Assembly: GCA_028284445.1 (NCBI GenBank)
Contig: JANQRS010000003.1
Location: 44,023-108,022, forward strand
DNA length: 64,000 nt
Direction of reading: 5' to 3'
From: Calditrichia bacterium
GTDB taxonomy: Bacteria; Calditrichota; Calditrichia; RBG-13-44-9; J075
Both the position numbers and the translations under genes were made by a program. The notes below the pieces were generated by a model that made no database searches, was not told the origin of the DNA, and saw only the letters and a list, made by a program, of their open reading frames with translations. This document shows, one piece after another, positions 43,160-51,388 of this stretch. Numbering within the stretch: the first letter of the stretch is position 1; every line of letters begins with the position of its first letter.

Positions 43160-43300
43160 TATTCCCCTTCACTTTGCAAACATTGAAAATTGCAACCGCA
43201 TATCGCTAAAACGCAATAAGCAGCAAAACTTTCAGGAATTTCGCAAACTTATTAATTTGATACAATAGATTTGATCTTTCACAGGTGCCGGTTCTGTCAA

Positions 43301-44449
43301 CTACAGGCCAATATTACCGGCCGAAAAGCCAAGCACAAATGCGTCCGTTCCGGATGCCGTATATCGATATTCGTCAAGCCATTTGGCAATATGTAGCGTA
43401 AAAAAATTGGTTTCCAGACCGAGACCAATGGTATGAAGGCTGTTGGTTCTGTCCTGCTCTGAAGCTCGCAGGTAGCCATATTGAACCAGGAAAACGGAAA
43501 AAAGGTTAATCTCTGTGCCGAAGTGATAGTTGCTTCCGGAAAAATTCTCTTCTGTCCAGCCGGTGAACCATGCCTTGTAGAACGGATCCGGATTGGTAAT
43601 GCCATCAACAAGTGAGTGACGAAATCCGCTGACAAGAAGCTTGTCATAGTCAAAGAGAAGCGACACATCAAAAACCGGCGAAATAATGGGGTGATAGGCA
43701 ATGCCGATGCGCAGGCTTTGCGGTAGTGGTGGCTCCAGATTCTGATCCAGGAAGTCGAGCTTGGGTCCGGCATTCAGCAAGGTAATTCCGATGTCCAATC
43801 CGCGCGATCCCTTCCATTTGCGCAGATCTTCCAGCTCCGGATTTACCGGCAGATTCAGGGATTTCGTTAGCTGCGGGAATAATCCACGATAGGTGGCACC
43901 GATATCCGCTGCCCAGCCGTTATCAGCGATGGAAAATAAATTTCCGGCACCGTCCTCAAGCTCCCCAACGACGTAACGCAGGAACTTCAAATGTACGCCG
44001 GCTTCTAACTGCTCTCCAAACTTTCGCCCGTACATGGCACCTATCGACATTTCATATTGAGAGCTGGTGCCAAGGATTTCACCTCGCGGACCAGTGCGAA
44101 CAAATTCCCCAAAGTTAAAGCGCCGCAAAAACAATCCGAAATTATGCCCCTGACTGGTCTGATATGCAGCACCGGTCATAAAATAGGACTGGCCGAGGTT
44201 GAGCTCATTCCCGAACGTTTCCAGATTGTAAAAGGATTCCCATTGCAGAATGCGATTGATATGAGCAGGATTCAGGGTCACCGATGTCAGTCCGGTGGCA
44301 TTTGCGGTCCCGGTGCCCCCGCGACCAACCGACATCGGATCGATGGGTTGTCTTAACAGGTCCGGTGCGGTATTGTTGGTTTGCCCAAGAAGAACAATCG
44401 GGGCAATTGCAATAATGAATACAAGCAGTTTCAAAGGTCTAACTCGCAT
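43301..44449 (-). CDS. PorV/PorQ-like outer-membrane protein
   Basis: 382 residues with a signal peptide (PLKLLVFIIAIAPIVLLG). The segment DPMSVGRGGTGTANATGLTSVTLNPAHIN is the N-terminal pattern of the PorV/PorQ group, and the rest alternates aromatic beta strands typical of a FadL-like barrel. In Bacteroidota, PorV shuttles type IX cargo at the outer membrane. Two proteins in this window carry T9SS-type tails, so that role is plausible but unproven; a generic outer-membrane porin is the alternative. Confidence 0.75.
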   Translation of the reverse strand: MRVRPLKLLVFIIAIAPIVLLGQTNNTAPDLLRQPIDPMSVGRGGTGTANATGLTSVTLNPAHINRILQWESFYNLETFGNELNLGQSYFMTGAAYQTSQGHNFGLFLRRFNFGEFVRTGPRGEILGTSSQYEMSIGAMYGRKFGEQLEAGVHLKFLRYVVGELEDGAGNLFSIADNGWAADIGATYRGLFPQLTKSLNLPVNPELEDLRKWKGSRGLDIGITLLNAGPKLDFLDQNLEPPLPQSLRIGIAYHPIISPVFDVSLLFDYDKLLVSGFRHSLVDGITNPDPFYKAWFTGWTEENFSGSNYHFGTEINLFSVFLVQYGYLRASEQDRTNSLHTIGLGLETNFFTLHIAKWLDEYRYTASGTDAFVLGFSAGNIGL

Positions 44450-44552
44450 AGGATATCCTTCCTGATAGATATATTGTCGATGCTGTGCCTTGTATCGGCA
44501 AGATAGGCAATTTATACGTTAGCTGGAAATCGTTTGTTCAGTACTCAGTTGG

Positions 44553-44926
44553 GATTGGAGATCTGGAAAGACAGTGGCAGTGAAAAATGACGAATGACAA
44601 ATGAATAGTGTCAAATGTTTTCTTTTTACCCCAAATTACGGCGGAGCCGTTGCCTAGCACAGGCAGATATTCGCTTCAGGCGAACTTGTGCAAAATATGG
44701 ATTGGAGATTTGGAAAGATAGTGGCAGTGAAAAATGACGAATGACAAATGAATAATGTCAAATGTTTTCATTTCACCCCAAATTACGGCGGAGCCGTTGC
44801 CTAGCACAGGCAGATGTTGGCTCCAGGCGAACTTGTGCACAATATGGAGATTGGAGATTTGGAAAGATAATGGCAGTGAAAAATGACGAATGACAAATGA
44901 ATAATGTCAAATGTTTTCTTTTTACC
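44553..44926. repeat. 147-base unit, two full and one partial tandem copies
   Basis: Units start GATTGGAGAT.TGGAAAGA at 44553, 44700 and 44849. Each has GGCAGTGAAAAATGACGAATGACAAATGAAT (pieces: GGCAGTGAAAAATGACGAAT, TGACAAATGAAT), then ACGGC-GGA-GCCGT, then the half-hairpin AGGCGAACTTGTGC. The third copy stops after about 78 bases. Diverged single copies lie at 51090-51235 and 60895-61015. Downstream (44930-44995) are ATCCCGC-TT-GCGGGAT and CCCCGGGT...ACCCGGGG hairpins. The region is the 730-base gap between the PorV-like gene and radA; no gene is seen. Confidence 0.88.
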
Positions 44927-45078
44927 TTAAGAATCCCGCTTGCGGGATGATATAGAACAGCCCCGGGTTTGCTTTTCTACCCGGGGATAAAATGACAAAT
45001 AAGTAATGCGTTGAATCGTTAAAACGGGGGATAGGAAAGTAGCGAGCTGTCCCCGTGCTGGAACTTCTCTGGAAATAG

Positions 45079-45107
45079 TTGCCTTGCTCTTTTGTTTTTG
45101 GTATACT
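45079..45107 (+). promoter_or_regulatory. Candidate sigma-70 promoter of radA
   Basis: TTGCCT (45079-45084) and TATACT (45102-45107) are separated by 17 bases and match the -35/-10 consensus at 4/6 and 5/6 positions. Predicted transcription would begin near 45114, at the edge of the octamer array. FCB bacteria may use other promoter forms, so this is tentative. Confidence 0.4.
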
Positions 45108-45112
45108 TATAT

Positions 45113-45168
45113 TCACTATTTCACTATTTCACTATTTCACTATTTCACTATTTCACTATTTCACTATT
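45113..45168 (+). repeat. TCACTATT octamer, seven perfect tandem copies
   Basis: Seven identical copies of TCACTATT fill 45113-45168, ending 12 bases before the radA ATG. No Shine-Dalgarno is obvious between array and start. If the promoter upstream is correct, the array forms nearly the whole mRNA leader. Confidence 0.95.
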
Positions 45169-45180
45169 TGATGGTCTTCC

Positions 45181-46542
45181 ATGGCAAAAACGAAAACAGT
45201 TTATATTTGTCAAAAATGTGGCTTCCAGACATCAAAATGGATGGGGCGATGTTCAGATTGCGGCGAATGGAACAGCTTTGCTGAAGAAGCAGTTGGACCG
45301 AAAGGCGCAAGCGGAAAAAGTAAGGGCAAGAAATCGGCACCCATCCCACTTTCAAAGGTTCAGGCGGAGGATGCCGGCAAGCGCTCCTCAACAGGCTCCG
45401 ATGAATTTAACCGCGTACTTGGTGGCGGTATCTTTCCGGCATCGGTAGTCTTACTTGCCGGTGAACCAGGTATCGGGAAGTCCACCTTGCTTTTGCAGAT
45501 GATGCTTTGGCTTCAGCAGAAGGGCCATAATGCCCTCTATATCAGCGGTGAAGAATCGCTGCAGCAAATCAAGAATCGCGCGGACCGGCTACGTGCGCCG
45601 CAGAAAGACGTGTTGGTATTGGCCGAAACCAATGTCGCCGAAATTGAATATCAGCTTGAGACCCTAAAACCGGATGTCGTGGTGGTTGATTCTGTTCAGG
45701 CCATTTACAATCCTGATTTTAGCGGTGCACCGGGAAATGTCGGACAAGTGCGGGAATGTGCTGCGCGGCTCTTTCAGATGGCCAAAGAACGAAATTTTAC
45801 CTTGTTCTTGATTGGTCATGTGACCAAAGAAGGTTCGGTCGCCGGACCAAAAATCCTGGAGCATCTGGTTGACGTGGTCATTTACTTCGAAGGAAATACC
45901 CAGCAACATCGCATTATTCGCGCCATCAAGAACCGTTTTGGCGCTGCCAACGAGCTCGGTGTATTTGAAATGCACAACGATGGCTTGCGGGAGCTTACCA
46001 ACGTATCGAATCTTTTCCTCAATCCACACCAGGGACCTGTGGTAGGCAGCAGCATTGTTTGCAGCTATGAAGGAAGTCGCCCTCTACTGGTTGAAGTGCA
46101 AACCCTGGTTAGCAAGTCGAATTACGGCACCCCGCAGCGCACAGTCAGCGGATTTGATCAGCGTCGGCTCTCGCTGATTCTGGCAATCCTGGAAAAGTAT
46201 TGCCAGCAGGATTTTGGCTATCATGACGTATTTGTGAAGGTTGCCGGCGGATTACGCCTCAATGATCCGGGGATTGACCTGGGGGTAGCCACTGCTCTCT
46301 ACTCAAGTCTGCAGGAGCAGGCCCTGGATACGGATGCCATCTATGTCGGCGAAGTCGGTTTGGGTGGGGAAGTGCGGCCGGTATCTTTTATTGAGCAGCG
46401 CTTGAAGGAAGCGGAAAAAATGGGGTTTCGTCAAGCCTACCTACCGCCGCAAAACATGCCCGGCGGCAGTGATCGCAAGAAATTCAAGATTATGCTCTCA
46501 CCGGTCACATTGGTGAGCGAGTTGCTTCTGCCGGTGCGTTAA
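45181..46542 (+). CDS. radA: DNA repair protein RadA (Sms)
   Basis: Helicase-like ATPase that processes recombination intermediates with RecA. 453 residues in the normal order: zinc finger C-x2-C...C-x2-C (CQKCGFQTSKWMGRCSDCGEW, pieces about 10-13 and 24-27), RecA-like core with Walker A GEPGIGKST (about 94) and Walker B VVVVDSVQAIYN, the RadA-specific KNRFG motif (about 251) and a C-terminal Lon-like domain (GGLRLNDPGIDLGVATAL). Its stop codon shares four bases with the convergent recN stop. Confidence 0.97.
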   Translation: MAKTKTVYICQKCGFQTSKWMGRCSDCGEWNSFAEEAVGPKGASGKSKGKKSAPIPLSKVQAEDAGKRSSTGSDEFNRVLGGGIFPASVVLLAGEPGIGKSTLLLQMMLWLQQKGHNALYISGEESLQQIKNRADRLRAPQKDVLVLAETNVAEIEYQLETLKPDVVVVDSVQAIYNPDFSGAPGNVGQVRECAARLFQMAKERNFTLFLIGHVTKEGSVAGPKILEHLVDVVIYFEGNTQQHRIIRAIKNRFGAANELGVFEMHNDGLRELTNVSNLFLNPHQGPVVGSSIVCSYEGSRPLLVEVQTLVSKSNYGTPQRTVSGFDQRRLSLILAILEKYCQQDFGYHDVFVKVAGGLRLNDPGIDLGVATALYSSLQEQALDTDAIYVGEVGLGGEVRPVSFIEQRLKEAEKMGFRQAYLPPQNMPGGSDRKKFKIMLSPVTLVSELLLPVR

Positions 46543-48242
46543 GATCGGCCCTCGGCAATTAGCTGCCGGGCGCTTTGCAACACTGTGTCGGAGATATTCG
46601 CACCTGCCATAAGACGGGCGACCTCGACGACGCGCTGTTCCTCATCCAGGGGGTGGATACGAGTGAAGGTGCGCTCGCCCTCCACGTATTTTTCAACCGA
46701 GTAGTGACTGGTGCCGTAACTGGCAATTTGCGGCAGGTGTGTTATACAAATTATTTGGTGGCTGTTGCTGAGGAAGTGAATACTTTGACCAACAGCCTGG
46801 GCAATTCTGCCGGAAATCCCGGCGTCGATTTCATCAAATAAGAGTGACGGCACCTTATCGATTTCGGCAAGAATGGTCTTTAAGGCCAGCATGATGCGCG
46901 AAATTTCACCACCGGAAGCAATCTTTACGAGTGGTCGATAGTCTTCTCCGGGATTCGGCGAGATGAAGAATTCGATCATATCAAATCCGTTTTCATCCGC
47001 AAAATAAGTGTGACCCGCTTTACGGTACAGGCCGTTTGCATCTTCCTGGCGTGAAAGTCGTGCCTCGAAGCGCATCCGGGACATGCCCAGCTTCTCCAAT
47101 TGCTCCTGCACCAGGCCCTGCATTTTACTCGCTGCTTTGCCTCTGGCAGCTGAAACGCGTTCTGCCTCCTGGCAGTATGTGGCGACATCCGCTTCGAATT
47201 GCTTCTCCAGGCGGACGATCTCATCATCATAGTTTTCTTTTAGGCGCAGCGACGCCTGAATTTCCTGCTGGTATGCCAACACCTCGGCAATGCTTGCACC
47301 ATATTTCTTTTTGAGCTGCGAAATTTGGTTGAGGCGGCTTTCCACGGTTTCCAGACGCTCCGGGTTAAATTCCAGGCTGTTTTGAAAACTTTCTACCTGG
47401 CGTGCCGCCTCTTCCAGCACAATTCTTGCTCCTTTAAATTCCTCGAATAGCTTGCCAAGCTCAGTGGTATACTCACCAATACTCTCCAGCGCCTGTGTGG
47501 CTTCACCGCTTAATTGGAGCAGATTGACCTCGTCTTCAGAGAAAATTTGGGTTAGTTGGCTGGTCAAGGAAAAGATCTTCTCGCTATTGCTGAGCAACTT
47601 ACGTTCCGCTACCAGATTTTCTTCTTCTCCTTCTTCCAAAGCGGCCTCTTCAATCTCCTTATTCTGAAAAGAGAAGAGTTCATGCTTCTCCTCGAGTTCG
47701 CTTTGCTGTTGTCGCAGTTTTCGCAGAGCCTTGCCGGAATCGGTAGCGGTTTCGTAAGCTGTTGAGAGGCGCTCGAGAGCGGTGCCGAGACGTGCGAAGG
47801 CGTCCAGAAACGGGCGATGGGTCTCTTTACGCAGCAGCGTCTGATGCTCGTGCTGACCATGAATATCCATCAGCAGATTCCCAATCGATGATAAGGTAGC
47901 AACTGTTACCTGCGAATCATTTACAAAGGCGCGCGAACTGCTTTTTGTCGAGATTTCCCGGCGCAGCAGCAGATCGTCTGAACACTCAAGGCCTTTTTCT
48001 TCAAGCAATGCCTTGATTTCTTCGCTTTCGCTGATATCAAATGCCGCTTCTACAACTGCCTTGTCGAAGCCGGTCCGCACCACTTCAGTATACACGCGCT
48101 CACCGAGGACAGCGCCAATCGCGTTGACCAGGATCGATTTTCCGGCACCGGTTTCGCCGGTGAGAATATTTAGCCCGTCGCGAAAGGTGATTTTCAGATT
48201 TTCGGCAAGGGCAAAATTGCGAATGTTTAGCTGTCGTATCAT
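46539..48242 (-). CDS. recN: DNA repair protein RecN
   Basis: SMC-like ATPase for double-strand-break repair. 567 residues. Walker A GETGAGKSILVNAIGAVLG is at about 30-48; two long coiled-coil stretches (about 150-215 and 260-370, rich in E, L, Q) flank the middle; the ABC signature ASGGEISRIMLALK and Walker B LLFDEIDAGISG (about 480) follow. LRRE.S...SRAFVNDSQVT is typical. It converges on radA with a four-base overlap (TTAA read as TAA on both strands). Confidence 0.97.
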   Translation of the reverse strand: MIRQLNIRNFALAENLKITFRDGLNILTGETGAGKSILVNAIGAVLGERVYTEVVRTGFDKAVVEAAFDISESEEIKALLEEKGLECSDDLLLRREISTKSSSRAFVNDSQVTVATLSSIGNLLMDIHGQHEHQTLLRKETHRPFLDAFARLGTALERLSTAYETATDSGKALRKLRQQQSELEEKHELFSFQNKEIEEAALEEGEEENLVAERKLLSNSEKIFSLTSQLTQIFSEDEVNLLQLSGEATQALESIGEYTTELGKLFEEFKGARIVLEEAARQVESFQNSLEFNPERLETVESRLNQISQLKKKYGASIAEVLAYQQEIQASLRLKENYDDEIVRLEKQFEADVATYCQEAERVSAARGKAASKMQGLVQEQLEKLGMSRMRFEARLSRQEDANGLYRKAGHTYFADENGFDMIEFFISPNPGEDYRPLVKIASGGEISRIMLALKTILAEIDKVPSLLFDEIDAGISGRIAQAVGQSIHFLSNSHQIICITHLPQIASYGTSHYSVEKYVEGERTFTRIHPLDEEQRVVEVARLMAGANISDTVLQSARQLIAEGRS

Positions 48243-48947
48243 TGTTTCTGAATCCTTACAATCGCTTCACTTTAAAGATGCCGGAATCGGCGTAATTCCA
48301 CAACTAAACTATTTCGAACGGCATTGTCAAGCGGGGAATGTTCCTGCCGTGATAGCGGTCAAATTCTGTGCAGAGGTTGAACACTTTTTGTACAGTGCCT
48401 GTAAACATGATTGTCAAGAGTATACGATTCATTTATTTGTTAAATCTTCAATAAAACGACCAAATTTTTCCCTCATGTAAAGCCGGCGGTATTTCCTCAG
48501 CTGCGTAAAATAGGCAATCATTGTTCGTAGAGGAGGAATAATAGTGTTGCTTTTTGGCGGTCTTGTCTCTGGAATCGGGCGGTGAATTTTTTGAAAAATT
48601 AATAATAAATATGTGTTTTTCTTCAATTAACCGCATTTTCACTGACCGTTAATTAGTCGATAGGTGCGATGGATTGTGCCGAGTGATTGCCTATGCAATT
48701 CGTTGTTGGTTATCGGGATGTTTGATTTTCACATCAAAAAGATGGCGGCGCAAGGTGGAACGCTGCTCACTAATGAAGCGCGGAGTGAAATGTGCGTTCA
48801 GTTTAATGGCCCGAATTTTGCCCTCTGGAAGTACAGTGAACAATATTCCATGCGAATACAGCCGCAGCCATTCAGAGAACACGTAGTCGTTGCGAAACAG
48901 ATGATTGAGAATCCGCATGCCGGGTGTCAAACTTTAAGGAAAGCAAA
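48243..48947. other. Divergent intergenic region recN / TPR-SLH gene
   Basis: About 700 bases, AT-rich, between two divergent genes. A 95-codon open frame (48664-48951) crosses it but shows no family resemblance and overlaps the next gene's start. I see no long hairpin or known riboswitch. The region is unusually free of the repeats found elsewhere. Confidence 0.5.
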
Positions 48948-50093
48948 ATGAAGACACTGTCCATACTGGTACTGCTTTTTTGCTGGTGCCTGTTAGGATG
49001 TGGTGGTGGTGAAACCGCCAGAAAAACTCATGCCGTTGGAGCAACGCCCGAATCCTATTATGACCAGGGAAAAACCTACCTTCGGCACGCTAACTTCAAG
49101 CAAGCACTGCTTTCGTTTAGAAATGCAATTGACCTGGATCCGGAGTTTGCTCCCGCTTATGAAGGCCTGGCACGAATTTACCTGGAACTCGATAAGCTCG
49201 ACAAAGCCTGGGCGTTTGCAAGCAAGGCTATTCGCTACGATAAGGACTGGATTCTTACCCGTGTTGTACAGGCGAAAGTGCGTGCTCGTCAGGAGCATTA
49301 CGATCAGGCCATTGCTGTTGCCAAGATTGCCGTTCGCAACGTCAAGTATTCATCGGTTCCGAATAAAGATATGGCACTTGCTGAAGTGTATATGGCCCTC
49401 GGTGATATTTATCGCCAGGCAGGGCAGTTGGAGGAGGCGCAAGAGGCATTTCTGAAGGTTCTCTCCCTTGATCCGTTATTTCTTGCCTCTGATCAGGCAA
49501 TGCGTGATTTGAAGCAGCGCCGTTCCAATCGTGAGTCTGAGCGTTTGGCGACGCTGCGGAAAGTTGCTGAGAAGTCAGAACTCACTCGCTCTGATATCGC
49601 AGTGCTCTTGGTGGCTGAGCTTCCCCTGCAACGTTTTTTCCAACCGAAGGTGATTGCCAGTGCCGGTAATGTGCCCAGCACTTTGCCCGGAACGCCTGAC
49701 AAACTGCACGTATCGAATCAGTGGCCAAAGGATGTGACAAATAGTCATTGGGCTCGGCATTTTATCCGCGAAGCCCTGGAATATGGTGCTCTCGACAATA
49801 TGCCAGATGGCAACTTTTATCCGGATCGCAAAATGAGCCGGGGTGATTTTGCCATTTTGCTTGAAGATCTTATGGCGCGATACTGGGACGACAAATCGAT
49901 GAAGCAAAAATACGCCGGGGAATCTTCTCCTTATTCAGATATTGCCAATACCGACCCTTATTTCAATTCCGTCATGGTGGTTACAGACCGCAAATTAATG
50001 TCGGTCTTTGATGACGATAGCTTCAAGCCTCTGGCCCACGTTTCAGGCACTTTAGCCTTGGAAGCCATTCGCCGCCTGAAATCCAACTGGTAG
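48948..50093 (+). CDS. TPR lipoprotein with SLH domain
   Basis: 381 residues from ATG 48948 (AAGGAAAGC upstream; the longer frame from 48924 is rejected). The signal ends in a lipobox, LLGCGG, so it is lipid-anchored. TPRs occupy about 35-180 (ESYYDQGKTYLRHANFKQALLSF, LARIYLELDKLDKAWAFA, GDIYRQAGQLEEAQEAF). The C-terminal part has an S-layer-homology-like domain (about 260-370: HWARHFIREALEYGALDNMPDGNFYPDRKMSRGDFAILL in pieces, core YPDRKMSRGDFA). SLH domains bind cell-wall polymers, so the protein may link outer-membrane lipid to wall or to other proteins. The FecR gene follows. Confidence 0.87.
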   Translation: MKTLSILVLLFCWCLLGCGGGETARKTHAVGATPESYYDQGKTYLRHANFKQALLSFRNAIDLDPEFAPAYEGLARIYLELDKLDKAWAFASKAIRYDKDWILTRVVQAKVRARQEHYDQAIAVAKIAVRNVKYSSVPNKDMALAEVYMALGDIYRQAGQLEEAQEAFLKVLSLDPLFLASDQAMRDLKQRRSNRESERLATLRKVAEKSELTRSDIAVLLVAELPLQRFFQPKVIASAGNVPSTLPGTPDKLHVSNQWPKDVTNSHWARHFIREALEYGALDNMPDGNFYPDRKMSRGDFAILLEDLMARYWDDKSMKQKYAGESSPYSDIANTDPYFNSVMVVTDRKLMSVFDDDSFKPLAHVSGTLALEAIRRLKSNW

Positions 50094-50291
50094 CGCTACC
50101 GTACCCCATTAACACTTTTTCCTCGATATCTTGCCTTAATGAGTAGACGTGATTTCGTTTGACGTCCTATCATTTGAATCATTTTCCAGCGGCATTTGAT
50201 TCCCCAGAGAGAATATATTATGTTATGAAGCCGCGTATGAAAATGAAACACAACACCAGTTGTTCGCATTATTAATGTTTTGGAGAGCGTA

Positions 50292-51074
50292 ATGTTTATG
50301 AGATCTTTGAAAGTGATAGCAGTAGCCCTCTTGTTGACCGGGATGCTTTTTGGTCAAGATGGTGCCGCTGAGAAGGAAGCTGTTGGTACCATTACTTTCC
50401 CGCTGAACCGGGTATTTGTCATCCCGGCCGGCACTGCTAACCTCGAATTTGCCGGATTTAATATGCCAATCTATGCCGGTGACAAGATTCAAACGAAAAA
50501 AGAGAGCCGTTGCGAAATCACCCTGGTGACAGGCGATGTCATCAGGATCGATGAGAATTCGCTGTTTACCATCGAAGCATTGGTCAAAAAAGATAGCACT
50601 GTTCAGGTCGAATCTTCGCTGAGCTTCGGACGAATTTGGGCAAATATCAGGAAGCTGTTTTCCGGTGAAGAATCCGTGAAAGTGAAGTCGCCGTCAGCGG
50701 TGATCGCCGTACGCGGTACAATTTACCGGATTGATGCGAACGAAGATCAATCCACAGAAGTTCGGGTATATGAAGGTGCTGTATCGGTAGAACCCGCGCT
50801 TGCCGGCGCCGGCGTGCAAGATGCGCCAACCAAGCGTTCCGTCGGGATTCCCGGGCAGCCAATGCCGCAGCCGTTTGAAGCGCCGACCAAAAAGCCTGAA
50901 GAAGAGGAAGGCGAGAAAAAAGTTGAGCGCTGGCAGGAAACGATCATGCCGCAACACCAGATCATTGTGAAAGCAGACGGCACATTTGAATTGTCTACCT
51001 TTGACGCAGCATCCGATAGCGAATTGTCATGGGTCGAATGGAATCGCCGTCGCGACCGCATGGTGAGGCGATAA
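50292..51074 (+). CDS. Secreted FecR-domain protein
   Basis: 260 residues; start at ATG 50292, six bases after GGAG. A signal peptide (SLKVIAVALLLTGMLFG) leads to a FecR domain (about 65-175): GDKIQTKKESRCEITLVTG, IRIDENSLFTI and SAVIAVRGTIYRI, with VRVYEGAVSV at its end. The rest is Pro/Glu-rich then basic. FecR domains occur in iron-signalling anti-sigma factors, but here there is no membrane segment or sigma partner, so it is more like the stand-alone periplasmic FecR proteins linked with SLH/TPR genes. Lies 200 bases after the TPR-SLH gene. Confidence 0.87.
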   Translation: MFMRSLKVIAVALLLTGMLFGQDGAAEKEAVGTITFPLNRVFVIPAGTANLEFAGFNMPIYAGDKIQTKKESRCEITLVTGDVIRIDENSLFTIEALVKKDSTVQVESSLSFGRIWANIRKLFSGEESVKVKSPSAVIAVRGTIYRIDANEDQSTEVRVYEGAVSVEPALAGAGVQDAPTKRSVGIPGQPMPQPFEAPTKKPEEEEGEKKVERWQETIMPQHQIIVKADGTFELSTFDAASDSELSWVEWNRRRDRMVRR

Positions 51075-51388
51075 TCTGGTAATAGAGATTGGGGATTGGA
51101 GATATGGCAGTGGCAGTGAAAAATATTGACGAATGTCGAATGACAAATGTTGAATAATTTCTTTTCACGTCAAAGAACGGCGGAGCCGTTACCTGGCGCA
51201 GGCAGATGTTCGCCCCGGGCGAACTTGTGCGTCAGATAAACCATAGCCTATTTGCAGATTTATCGATTTGCAGATTTGTAAGCTCCATGCGCGGCAGAGC
51301 CGCGCATGCGTGGCTAGACCGATGAACGACCATCGTTCAACTAAAAAGATCAACGTTCATCGATCAGCGAACACCTAACACCTGCCAG
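51075..51388. repeat. Diverged 147-base unit and hairpins
   Basis: 51090-51235 is a diverged copy of the 44553 unit, with perfect AACGGC-GGA-GCCGTT and GTTCGCC-CCG-GGCGAAC hairpins. Then TTTGCAGATTTATCG / ATTTGCAGATTTG has a near-seven-base period (51249-51279), and CATGCGCGGC-AGA-GCCGCGCATG (51286-51308) is a perfect 10-bp hairpin with a three-base loop. No gene. Confidence 0.8.

Noticed and set aside
45113..45168. Octamer array as a CRISPR
   Set aside because: Copies are in direct tandem without spacers and no cas gene is present. The same applies to the TACTGGA arrays.
48664..48951. 95-codon open frame upstream of the TPR-SLH gene
   Set aside because: No ribosome site, no recognisable domain, and it runs over the next gene's start codon.
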